Shown here one piece after another: positions 1 to 10,605 of a stretch of 64,000 nt of DNA; position 1 is the first letter of the stretch; each line of letters starts with the position of its first letter. A program made the position numbers and the translations under genes. Source of the DNA: Tanypteryx hageni (Eukaryota > Arthropoda > Insecta > Odonata > Petaluridae); the NCBI GenBank assembly GCA_028673005.1, contig CM054115.1, positions 2,480,001 through 2,544,000 of the forward strand. Direction: 5' to 3'. The notes beneath the pieces were generated by a model. The model was not told the DNA's origin, searched no databases, and saw only the letters and a list, made by a program, of their open reading frames with translations.

Positions 1-171
1 ATAGAGGGAGGAACGATAGTAGAGGATGCGATAGAGTGAGGAACGATCGAGGTGGAGGCGATAGACGGAGGAACGATAGAGGTGGAGGCTATAGAGTGGA
101 AAATGGTAGTGGGGGAAGAGATAGAGGTATGAACGATAGTAGAGGAGGCGATAGAGGGAGGAACGATCGAG
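1..171 (+). repeat. Tail of a HOR cut by the window start
   Basis: The first 171 bases are monomers of the satellite and correspond to 15329-15499 and 53428-53598. They begin two bases inside an A subunit. Because they match the end of a super-repeat, the array clearly continues to the left of the window. Confidence 0.9.
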
Positions 172-478
172 GTGGAGGCGATAGACGGAGGAAAGATAGA
201 GGTGGAGGCTATAGAGTGGAGAATGGTAGTGGGGGAAGCGATAGATCGAGGAACGATAGTAGAGAATGCGATAGAGGGAGGAACGATCGAGGTGGAGGCG
301 ATAGACGGAGGAACGATAGAGGTGGAGGCTATAGTGTGGAGAATGGTAGTGGGGGATGCGATAGAGGGAGGAACCATAGTAGAGGATGCGATAGAGGGAG
401 GAACGATTGAGGTGGAGGCGATAGACGGAGGAACGATAGAGGTGGAGGCTATAGAGTGGAGAATGGTAGTGGGGGAAG

Positions 479-507
479 CGATAGAGGAGAAACGATAGTA
501 GAGGATG
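479..507 (+). repeat. 29-bp A subunit (one-base deletion) diagnostic of each HOR
   Basis: The first half-subunit here reads CGATAGAGGAGAAA, 14 bp where the usual form CGATAGAGGGAGGAA is 15 bp. The variant lies exactly 307 bp after each AAAGATAG marker, for example at 3888, 7370, 10913, 15807, 19231, 22713, 24694, 28176, 31718, 39916, 45531, 49013, 53906, 57210 and 60692. It therefore marks the higher-order repeat as a unit. It also shifts the reading frame once per HOR. Confidence 0.9.
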
Positions 508-1047
508 CGATAGAGGGAAGAACGATCGAGGTGGAGGCGATAGACGGAGGAACGATAAAGGTGGAGGCTATAGAGTGGAGAATGGTAATGGGGGAAGCGA
601 TAGAATGAGAAACGATAGTAGAGGTGGCGATAGAGGGAGGAACGATCGAGGTGGAGGCGATAGACGGAGGAACGATAGAGGTGGAGGCTATAGAGTGGAG
701 AATGTTTAGGGGGGAAGCGATAGAGGGAGGAACGATAGTAGAGGATGCGATAGAATGAGGAACGATCGAGGTGGAGGCGATAGACGGAGGAACGATAGAG
801 GTGGAGGCTATAGAGTGGAGAATGGTAATGGGTGAAGCGATAGAATGAGGAACGATAGTAGAGGAGGCGATAGAGGGAGGAAAGAACGAGGTGGAGGCGA
901 TAGACGGAGGAACGATAGAGGTGGAGGCTATAGAGTGGAGAATGGTAGTGGGGGAAGAGATAGAGGGAGGAACGATAGTAGAGGAGGCGATAGAGGGAGG
1001 AACGATCGAGGTGGAGGCGATAGACGGAGAAACGATAGAGTTGGAGG

Positions 1048-1078
1048 CTATAGAGTGGAGAATGTTTAGTGGGGGAAG
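1048..1078 (+). repeat. Variant D subunit of 31 bp with GTTTAG
   Basis: This D subunit reads AATGTTTAGTGGGGGAAG where the common form reads AATGGTAGTGGGGGAAG, which adds one base. The same 31-bp form recurs many times, for example near 1545, 1785, 4595, 16392, 30175 and 61280. A related GTTTAG form with six Gs is 30 bp long (near 2615), and one with seven Gs is 31 bp (near 2945). GTTTAG gives an in-frame TAG in the Arg-Gly-rich + frame, and the 31-bp forms also shift frame. They therefore end most of the apparent open frames. They recur at matching places in the large repeats, so they are old variants rather than read errors. Confidence 0.9.
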
Positions 1079-1198
1079 CGATAGAGGGAGGAACGATAGT
1101 AGAGGATGCGATAGAATGAGGAACGATCGAGGTGGAGGCGATAGACGGAGGAACGATAGAGGTGGAGGCTATAGAGTGGAGAATGGTAATGGGGGAAG
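1079..1198 (+). repeat. Exemplar 120-bp monomer (subunits A-B-C-D)
   Basis: This is a clean, full-length monomer that shows the array's building plan. Subunit A (1079-1108) begins CGATAGAGGGAGGAACGATA and ends AGAGGATG. Subunit B (1109-1138) begins CGATAGAATGAGG and holds the palindrome CGATCG. Subunit C (1139-1168) begins CGATAGACGGAGG and looks the least variable of the four across the window. Subunit D (1169-1198) begins CTATAGAGTGGAG and ends TGGGGGAAG; it is the most diverged, having lost the CpG at both half-subunit starts. A and D agree at about 21 of 30 positions by hand alignment. The recurring CGAT at 15-bp steps indicates an older 15-bp ancestor. Confidence 0.95.
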
Positions 1199-2580
1199 CG
1201 ATAGAATGAGGAACGATAGTAGAGGAGGCGATAGAATGAGGAACGATCGAGGTGGAGGCGATAGACGGAGGAACGATAGAGGTGGAGGCTATAGAGTGGA
1301 GAATGGTAATGGGGGAAGCGATAGAATGAGGAACGATAGTAGAGGAGGCGATAGAGGGAGGAACGATCGAGGTGGAGGCGATAGACGGAGGAACGATAGA
1401 GGTGGAGGCTATAGAGTGGAGAATGGTAGTGGGGGAAGCGATAGAGGGAGGAACGATAGTAGAGGAGGCGATAGAGTGAGGAACGATCGAGGTGGAGGCG
1501 ATAGACGGAGGAACGATAGAGGTGGAGGCTATAGAGTGGAGAATGTTTAGTGGGGGAAGCGAGAGAGGGAGGAACGATAGTAGAGGATGCGATAGAATGA
1601 GGAACGATCGAGGTGGAGGCGATAGACGGAGGAACGATAGAGGTGGAGACTATAGAGTGGAGAATGGTAATGGGGGAAGCTATAGAATGAGGAACGATAG
1701 TAGAGGAGGCGATAGAGTGAGGAACGATCGAGGTGGAGGCGATAGACGGAGGAACGATAGAGGTGGAGGCTATAGAGTGGAGAATGTTTAGTGGGGGAAG
1801 CGATAGAGGGAGGAACGATAGTAGAGGATGCGATAGAATGAGGAACGATCGAGGTGGAGGCGATAGACGGAGGAACGATAGAGGTGGAGGCTATAGAGTG
1901 GAGAATGTTTAGGGGGGAAGCGATAGGGGGAGGAACGATAGTAGAGGATGCGATAGAATGAGGAACGATCGAGGTGGAGGCGATAGACGGAGGAACGGTA
2001 GAGGTGGAGGCTATAGAGTGGAGAATGGTAATGGGGGAAGCGATAGAATGAGGAACGATAGTAGAGGAGGCGATAGAGGGAGGAACGATCGAGGTGGAGG
2101 CGATAGACGGAGGAACGATAGAGGTGGAGGCTATAGAGTGGAGAATGGTAGTGGGGGAAGCGATAGAGGGAGGAACGATAGTAGAGGAGGCGATAGAGTG
2201 AGGAACGATCGAGGTGGAGGCGATAGACGGAGGAACGATAGAGGTGGAGACTATAGAGTGGAGAATGTTTAGTGGGGGATGCGATAGAGGGAGGAACGAT
2301 AATAGAGGATGTGATAGAAGAAGGAACGATCGAGGTGGAGGCGATAGATGGAGGAACGATAGAGGTGGAGGCTATAGAGTGGAGAATGGTAATGGGGGAA
2401 GCGATAGAATGAGGAACGATAGTAGAGGAGGCGATAGAGTGAGGAACGAACGAGGTGGAGGCGATAGACGGAGGAACGATAAAGGTGGAGTCTATAGAGT
2501 GGAGAATTGTAGTGGGGGAAGAGATAGAGGGAGGAACGATAGTAGAAGAGGCGATGGAGGGAGAAACGATCGAGGTGGAG

Positions 2581-2610
2581 GCGATAGAGGTGGAGGCTAT
2601 AGAGTGGAGA
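2581..2610 (+). repeat. 15-bp deletion of one half-subunit
   Basis: Subunit C here reads CGATAGAGGTGGAGG directly, lacking the first 15-bp half that the counterpart at about 17923 and the other copies retain. The loss is exactly one half-subunit, as expected from slippage or unequal exchange between adjacent 15-bp steps. It is the clearest direct evidence that 15 bp is still an active recombination register. Confidence 0.85.
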
Positions 2611-2957
2611 ATGTTTAGGGGGGAAGCGATAGAGGGAGGAACGATAGTAGAGGATTCGATAGAGGGAGGAACGATTGAGGTGGAGGCGATAGACGTAGGA
2701 ACGATAGAGGTGGAGGCTATAGAGTGGAGAATGGTAGTGGGGGAAGCGATAGAGTGAGGAACGATCGAGGTGGAGGCGATAGACGGAGGAACGATAGAGG
2801 TGGAGGCTATAGAGTGGAAAATGGTAGTGGGGGAAGCGATAGAGGGAGGAACGATAGTAGAGGATGCGATAGAGGGAGGAACGATCGAGGTGGAGGCGAT
2901 AGACGGAGGAACGATAGAGGTGGAGGGTATAGAGTGGAGAATGTTTAGGGGGGGAAG

Positions 2958-3107
2958 CGATAGAGGGAGGAACGATAGTAGAGGAGGCGATAGACGGAGG
3001 AACGATAGAGGTGCAGGCTATAGATTGGAGAATGGTAGTGGGGGAAGCGATAGAGGGAGGAACGATAGAGGTGGAGGCTATAGAGTAGAGAATGGTAGTG
3101 GAGGAAG
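2958..3107 (+). repeat. Short monomers: 90-bp A-C-D and 60-bp hybrid-D
   Basis: At 2958-3047 subunit A is followed directly by C and D, so B is missing and the monomer is 90 bp. At 3048-3107 an A/C hybrid subunit is followed directly by D, giving a 60-bp monomer. Both occur at matching places in the paralogous HORs (for example 18301-18450 and 56278-56430). They are old deletions in multiples of 30 bp, and explain why HOR lengths are not exact multiples of 120. Confidence 0.85.
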
Positions 3108-3580
3108 AGATAGAGGGAGGAACGATAGTAGAGGAGGCGATAGAGGGAGGAACGATCGAGGTGGAGGCGATAGACCGAGGAACGATAGAGTTGGAGGCTA
3201 TAGAGTGGAGAATGGTAGTGGGGGAAGCGATAGAGGCAGGAACGATAGAGGTGGAGGCTATAGAGTAGAGAATGGTAGTGGAGGAAGAGATAGAGGGAGG
3301 AACGATAGTAGAGGAGGCGATAGAGGGAGGAACGATCGAGGTGGAGGCGATAGACCGAGGAACGATAGAGTTGGAGGCTATAGAGTGGAAAATGGTAGTG
3401 GGGGAAGCGATAGAGGGAGGAACGATAGTAGAGGATGCGATAGAGTGAGGAACGATCGAGGTGGAGGCGATAGACGGAGGAACGATAGAGGTGGAGGCTA
3501 TAGAGTGGAAAATGGTAGTGGGGGAAGAGATAGAGGTATGAACGATAGTAGAGGAGGCGATAGAGGGAGGAACGATCGAG

Positions 3581-6500
3581 GTGGAGGCGATAGACGGAGG
3601 AAAGATAGAGGTGGAGGCTATAGAGTGGAGAATGGTAGTGGGGGAAGCGATAGAGGGAGGAACGATAGTAGAGAATGCGATAGAGGGAGGAACGATCGAG
3701 GTGGAGGCGATAGACGGAGGAACGATAGAGGTGGAGGCTATAGTGTGGAGAATGGTAGTGGGGGATGCGATAGTGGGAGGAACCATAGTAGAGGATGCGA
3801 TAGAGGGAGGAACGATTGAGGTGGAGGCGATAGACGGAGGAACGATAGAGGTGGAGGCTATAGAGTGGAGAATGGTAGTGGGGGAAGCGATAGAGGAGAA
3901 ACGATAGTAGAGGATGCGATAGAGGGAAGAACGATCGAGGTGGAGGCGATAGACGGAGGAACGATAGAGGTGGAGGCTATAGAGTGGAGAATGGTAATGG
4001 GGGAAGCGATAAAATGAGAAACGATAGTAGAGGTGGCGATAGAGGTAGGAACGATCGAGGTGGAGGCGATAGACGGAGGAACGATAGAGGTGGAGGTTAT
4101 AGATTGGAGAATGTTTAGGGGGGAAGCGATAGAGGGAGGAACGATAGTAGAGGATGCGATAGAATGAGGAACGATCGAGGTGGAGGCGATAGACGGAGGA
4201 ACGATAGAGGTGGAGGCTATAGAGTGGAGAAAGGTAATGGGGGAAGCGATAGAATGAGGAACGATAGTAGAGGAGGCGATAGAATGAGGAACGATCGAGG
4301 TGGAGGCGATAGACGGAGGAACGATAGAGGTGGAGGCTATAGAGTGGAGAATGGTAATGGGGGAAGCGATAGAATGAGGAACGATAGTAGAGGAGGCGAT
4401 AGAGGGAGGAACGATCGAGGTGGAGGCGATAGACGGAGGAACGATAGAGGTGGAGGCTATAGAGTGGAGAATGGTAGTGGGGGAAGCGATAGAGGGAGGA
4501 ACGATAGTAGAGGAGGCGATAGAGTGAGGAACGATCGAGGTGGAGGCGATAGACGGAGGAACGATAGAGGTGGAGGCTATAGAGTGGAGAATGTTTAGTG
4601 GGGGAAGCGAGAGAGGGAGGAACGATAGTAGAGGATGCGATAGAATGACGAACGATCGAGGTGGAGGCGATAGACGGAGGAACGATAGAGGTGGAGACTA
4701 TAGAGTGGAGAATGGTAATGGGGGAAGCTATAGAATGAGGAACGATAGTAGAGGAGGCGATAGAGTGAGGAACGATCGAGGTGGAGGCGATAGACGGAGG
4801 AACGATAGAGGTGGAGGCTATAGAGTGGAGAATGTTTAGTGGGGGAAGCGATAGAGGGAGGAACGATAGTAGAGGATGCGATAGAATGAGGAACGATCGA
4901 GGTGGAGGCGATAGACGGAGGAACGATAGAGGTGGAGGCTATAGAGTGGAGAATGTTTAGGGGGGAAGCGATAGGGGGAGGAACGATAGTAGAGGATGCG
5001 ATAGAATGAGTAACGATCGAGGTGGAGGCGATAGACGGAGGAACGATAGAGGTGGAGGCTATAGAGTGGAGAATGGTAATGGGGGAAGCGATAGAATGAG
5101 GAACGATAGTAGAGGAGGCGATAGAGGGAGGAACGATCGAGGTGGAGGCGATAGACGGAGGAACGATAGAGGTGGAGGCTATAGAGTGGAGAATGGTAGT
5201 GGGGGAAGCGATAGAGGGAGGAACGATAGTAGAGGAGGCGATAGAGTGAGGAACGATCGAGGTGGAGGCGATAGACGGAGGAACGATAGAGGTGGAGACT
5301 ATAGAGTGGAGAATGTTTAGTGGGGGATGCGATAGAGGGAGGAACGATAGTAGAGGATGTGAAAGAAGAAGGAACGATCGAGGTGGAGGCGATAGATGGA
5401 GGAACGATAGAGGTGGAGGCTATAGAGTGGAGAATGGTAATGGGGGAAGCGATAGAATGAGGAACGATAGTAGAGGAGGCGATAGAGTGAGGAACGAACG
5501 AGGTGGAGGCGATAGACGGAGGAACGATAAAGGTGGAGTCTATAGAGTGGAGAATTGTAGTGGGGGAAGAGATAGAGGGAGGAACGATAGTAGAAGAGGC
5601 GATGGAGGGAGAAACGATCGAGGTGGAGGCGATAGACGGAGGAACGATAGAGGTGGAGGCTATAGAGTGGAGAATGTTTAGGGGGGAAGCGATAGAGGGA
5701 GGAACGATAGTAGAGGATTCGATAGAGGGAGGAACGATTGAGGTGGAGGCGATAGACGTAGGAACGATAGAGGTGGAGGCTATAGAGTGGAGAATGGTAG
5801 TGGGGGAAGCGATAGAGGGAGGAACGATAGTAGAGGATGCGATAGAGTGAGGAACGATCGAGGTGGAGGCGATAGACGGAGGAACAATAGAGGTGGAGGC
5901 TATAGAGTGGAAAATGGTAGTAGGGGAAGCGATAGAGGGAGGAACGATAGTAGAGGATGCGATAGAGGGAGGAACGATCGAGGTGGAGGCGATAGACGGA
6001 GGAACGATAGAGGTGGAGGGTATAGAGTGGAGAATGTTTAGGGGGGGAAGCGATAGAGGGAGAAACGATAGTAGAGGAGGCGATAGACGGAGGAACGATA
6101 GAGGTGCAGGCTATAGATTGGAGAATGGTAGTGGGGGAAGCGATAGAGGGAGGTACGATAGTAGAGAGGCGAAAGAGGGAGGAACGATCGAGGTGGAGGC
6201 GATAGACGGAGGAACGATAGAGGTGGAGGGTATAGAGTGGAGAATGGTAGTGGGGGAAGTGATAGAGGGAGGAACGATAGTAGAGGAGGCGATAGAGGGA
6301 GGAACGATAGAGGTGGAGGCTATAGAGTGGAGAATGTTTAGGGGGGAAGCGATAGAGGGAGGAACGATAGTAGAGGATGCGATAGAATGAGGAACGATCG
6401 AGGTGGAGGCGATAGACGGAGGAACGATGGAGGTGGAGGCTATAGAGTGGAGAATGGTAATGGGGGAAGCGATAGAATGAGGAACGATAGCAGAGGAGGC

Positions 6501-7062
6501 GATAGAGGGAGGAACGAACGAGGTGGAGGCGATAGACGGAGGAACGATAGAGGTGGAGGCTATGGAGTGGAGAATGGTAGTGGGGGAAGAGATAGATGGA
6601 GGAACGATAGTAGAGGAGGCGATAGATGGAGGAACGATCGAGGTGGAGGCGATAGACGGAGGAACGATAGAGTTGGAGGCTATAGAGTGGAAAATGGTAG
6701 TGGGGGAAGCGATAGAGGCAGGAACGATAGAGGTGGAGGCTATAGAGTAGAGAATGGTAGTGGAGGAAGAGATAGAGGGAGGAACGATAGTAGAGGAGGC
6801 GATAGAGGGAGGAACGATCGAGGTGGAGGCGATAGACCGAGGAACGATAGAGTTGGAGGCTATAGAGTGGAAAATGGTAGTGGGGGAAGCGATAGAGGGA
6901 GGAACGATAGTAGAGGATGCGATAGAGTGAGGAACGATCGAGGTGGAGGCGATAGACGGAGGAACGATAGAGGTGGAGGCTATAGAGTGGAAAATGGTAG
7001 TGGGGGAAGAGATAGAGGTATGAACGATAGTAGAGGAGGCGATAGAGGGAGGAACGATCGAG
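3581..7062 (+). repeat. HOR unit 2 (3482 bp, commonest length)
   Basis: The 3482-bp spacing recurs for 18924-22405, 24387-27868, 45224-48705 and 56903-60384, so this is the modal HOR length, equal to 29 monomers plus 2 bp. It includes the short variant AGAGAGGCGAAAGAGGG near 6167, one base shorter than the usual AGAGGAGGCGATAGAGGG. A CG-to-CA change at 5885-5886 is absent from the counterpart at 21206-21250. Confidence 0.88.
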
Positions 7063-10000
7063 GTGGAGGCGATAGACGGAGGAAAGATAGAGGTGGAGGC
7101 TATAGAGTGGAGAATGGTAGTGGGGGAAGCGATAGAGGGAGGAACGATAGTAGAGAATGCGATAGAGGGAGGAACGATCGAGGTGGAGGCGATAGACGGA
7201 GGAACGATAGAGGTGGAGGCTATAGTGTGGAGAATGGTAGTGGGGGATGCGATAGTGGGAGGAACCATAGTAGAGGATGCGATAGAGGGAGGAACGATTG
7301 AGGTGGAGGCGATAGACGGAGGAACGATAGAGGTGGAGGCTATAGAGTGGAGAATGGTAGTGGGGGAAGCGATAGAGGAGAAACGATAGTAGAGGATGCG
7401 ATAGAGGGAAGAACGATCGAGGTGGAGGCGATAGACGGAGGAACGATAGAGGTGGAGGCTATAGAGTGGAGAATGGTAATGGGGGAAGCGATAGAATGAG
7501 AAACGATAGTAGAGGTGGCGATAGAGGTAGGAACGATCGAGGTGGAGGCGATAGACGGAGAAACGATAGAGGTGGAGGCTATAGAGTGGAGAATGTTTAG
7601 GGGGGAAGCGATAGAGGGAGGAACGATAGTAGAGGATGCGATAGAATGAGGAACGATCGAGGTGGAGGCGATAGACGGAGGAACGATAGAGGTGGAGGCT
7701 ATAGAGTGGAGAATGGTAATGGGTGAAGCGATAGATTGAGGAACGATAGTAGAGGAGGCGATAGAGGGAGAAACGATCGATGTGGAGGCGATAGACGGAG
7801 GAACGATAGAGGTGGAGGCTATAGAGTGGAGAATGGTAGTGGGGGAAGCGATAGAGGGAGGAACGATAGTAGAGGATGCGATAGAGGGAGGAACGATCGA
7901 GGTGGAGGCGATAGACGGAGGAACGATAGAGGTGGAGGCTATAGAGTGGAGAATGTTTATTGGGGGAAGCGATAGAGGGAGGAACGATAGTAGAGGATGC
8001 GATAGAATGAGGAACGATCGAGGTGGAGGCGATAGACGGAGGAACGATAGAGGTGGAGGCTATAGAGTGGAGAATGGTAATGGGGGAAGCGATAGAATGA
8101 GGAACGATAGTAGAGGAGGCGATAGAATGAGGAACGATCGAGGAGGAGGCGATAGACGGAGGAACGATAGAGGTGGAGCCTATAGAGTGGAGAATGGTAA
8201 TGGGGGAAGCGATAGAATGAGGAACGATAGTAGAGGAGGCGATAGAGGGAGGAACGATCGAGGTGGAGGCGATAGACGGAGGAACGATAGAGGTGGAGGC
8301 TATAGAGTGGAGAATGTTTAGTGGGGGAAGCGAGAGAGGGAGGAACGATAGTAGAGGATGCGATAGAATGAGGAACGATCGAGGTGGAGGCGATAGACGG
8401 AGGAACGATAGAGGTGGAGACTAAAGAGTGGAGAATGGTAATGGGGGAAGCGATAGAATGAGGAACGATAGTAGAGGAGGCGATAGAGTGAGGAACGATC
8501 GAGGTGGAGGCGATAGACGGAGGAACGATAGAGGTGGAGGCTATAGAGTGGAGAATGTTTAGTGGGGGAAGCGATAGAGGGAGGAACGATAGTAGAGGAT
8601 GCGATAGAATGAGGAACGATCGAGGTGGAGGCGATAGACGGAGGAACGATAGAGGTGGAGGCTATAGAGTGGAGAATGGTAATGGGGGAAGCGATAGAAT
8701 GAGGAACGATAGTAGAGGAGGCGATAGAATGAGGAACAATCGAGGTGGAGGCGATAGACGGAGGAACGATAGAGGTGGAGGCTATAGAGTGGAAAATGGT
8801 AGTGGGGGAAGAGATAGAGGGATGAACGATAGTAGAGGTGGCGATAGAGGGAGGAACGATCGAGGTGGAGGCGACAGACGGAGGAACGATAGAGGTGGAG
8901 GCTATAGAGTGGAGAATGGTAGTGGGGGAAGAGATAGAGGGAGGAACGATAATAGAGGAGGCGATAGAGGGAGGAACGATAGAGTTGGAGGCTATAGAGT
9001 GGAGAATGGTAGTGGGGGAAGCGATAGAGGGAGGAACGATAGTATAGTATTCGATAGAGCTAGGAACGATTGAGGTGGAGGCGATAGACGTAGGATCGAT
9101 AGAGGTGGAGGCTATAGAGTGGAAAATGGTAGTGGGGGAAGAGATAGAGGGATGAACGATAGTAGAGGTGGCGATAGAGGGAGGAACGATCGAGGTGGAG
9201 GCGATAGACGGAGAAACGATAGAGTTGGAGGCTATAGAGTGGAGAATGGTAGTGGGGGAAGCGATAGAGGGAGGAACGATAGTAGAGGATGCGATAGAGG
9301 GAGGAACGATCGAGGTGGAGGCGATAGACGGAGGAACGATAGAGGTGGAGGCTATAGAGTGGAGAATGTTTAGTGGGGGAAGCGATAGAGGGAGGAACGA
9401 TAGTAGAGGTTGCGATAGAGGGAGGAACGATCGAGGTGGAGGCGATAGACGGAGGAACGATAGAGGTGGAGGCTATAGAGTGGAGAATGGTAGTGGGGGA
9501 AGAGATAGAGGGAGGAACGATAATAGAGGAGGCGATAGAGGGAGGAACGATCGAGGTGGAGTCGATAGACGGAGGAACGATAGAGTTGGAGGCTATAGAG
9601 TGGAGAATGGTAGTGGGGGAAGCGATAGAGGGAGGAACGATAGTATAGTATTCGATAGAGGTAGGAACGATTGAGGTGGAGGCGATAGACGTAGGAACGA
9701 TAGAGGTGGAGGCTATAGAGTGGAAAATGGTAGTGGGGGAAGAGATAGAGGGATGAACGATAGTAGAGGTGGCGATAGAGGGAGGAACGATCGAGGTGGA
9801 GGCGATAGACGGAGAAACGATAGAGGTGCAGGCTATAGATTGGAGAATGGTAGTGGGGGAAGCGATAGAGGGAGGTACGATAGTAGAGAGGCGAAAGAGG
9901 GAGGAACGATCGAGGTGGAGGCGATAGACGGAGGAACGATAGAGGTGGAGGGTATAGAGTGGAGAATGGTAGTGGGGGAAGTGATAGAGGGAGGAACGAT

Positions 10001-10605
10001 AGTAGAGGAGGCGATAGAGGGAGGAACGATAGAGGTGGAGGCTATAGAGTGGAGAATGTTTAGGGGGGAAGCGATAGAGGGAGGAACGATAGTAGAGGAT
10101 GCGATAGAATGAGGAACGATCGAGGTGGAGGCGATAGACGGAGGAACGATGGAGGTGGAGGCTATAGAGTGGAGAATGGTAATGGGGGAAGCGATAGAAT
10201 GAGGAACGATAGCAGAGGAGGCGATAGAGGGAGGAACGAACGAGGTGGAGGCGATAGACGGAGGAACGATAGAGGTGGAGGCTATGGAGTGGAGAATGGT
10301 AGTGGGGGAAAAGATAGATGGAGGAACGATAGTAGAGGAGGCGATAGAGGGAGGAACGATCGAGGTGGAGGCGATAGACCGAGGAACGATAGAGTTGGAG
10401 GCTATAGAGTGGAAAATGGTAGTGGGGGGAAGCGATAGAGGGAGGAACGATAGTAGAGGATGCGATAGAGTGAGGAACGATCGAGGTGGAGGCGATAGAC
10501 GGAGGAACGATAGAGGTGGAGGCTATAGAGTGGAAAATGGTAGTGGGGGAAGAGATAGAGGTATGAACGATAGTAGAGGAGGCGATAGAGGGAGGAACGA
10601 TCGAG
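7063..10605 (+). repeat. HOR unit 3 (3543 bp)
   Basis: This HOR is colinear with 27869-31410 and 60385-63926, which are 3542 bp. The one extra base is a sixth G in the run at 10424-10429. It contains the variants AGTATAGTATTCGATAG near 9041 and 9642, which mark a local 601-bp tandem duplication, and a CTAAAG variant of subunit D near 8422. It is also related to the first part of unit 4, at an offset of 3543 rising to 3783 bp. Confidence 0.87.
10424..10429 (+). other. Private extra G in a homopolymer run
   Basis: Subunit D normally ends TGGGGGAAG with five Gs. Here there are six, and the matching positions in 31051-31250, 39249-39450 and 63567-63760 have five. It may be a true slippage event or a homopolymer consensus error. 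It alone breaks the Arg-Gly-rich open frame that is longer in those copies. Confidence 0.85.

Larger units (their letters stand above)
172..3580 (+). repeat. HOR unit 1 (3409 bp)
   Basis: This is the first HOR of super-repeat copy 1 and carries the CGATAGATCG phase marker. It is colinear with 15500-18923, but 15 bp shorter because of a deletion near 2583-2597. It ends with short units around 2958-3107 that lack one or two subunits. Confidence 0.85.

Noticed and set aside
2611..2626. TTTAGGG, the plant-type telomere heptamer, inside the GTTTAG variant of subunit D
   Set aside because: It occurs once per variant monomer and never in tandem. It arises from a local change next to a G run, so it gives no evidence for telomere or for a plant.
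2770..3819. Arg-Gly-Asp-rich + strand open frame (349 codons), with copies at 18113, 23576 and 56092, resembling an RGG-type protein
   Set aside because: The frame begins with a GTG in the middle of a monomer and the repeat continues unchanged on both sides. It switches from a Glu/Ile-rich to an Arg/Gly-rich reading at a one-base insertion. The same DNA is open in other frames, so there is no sign of selection on protein.
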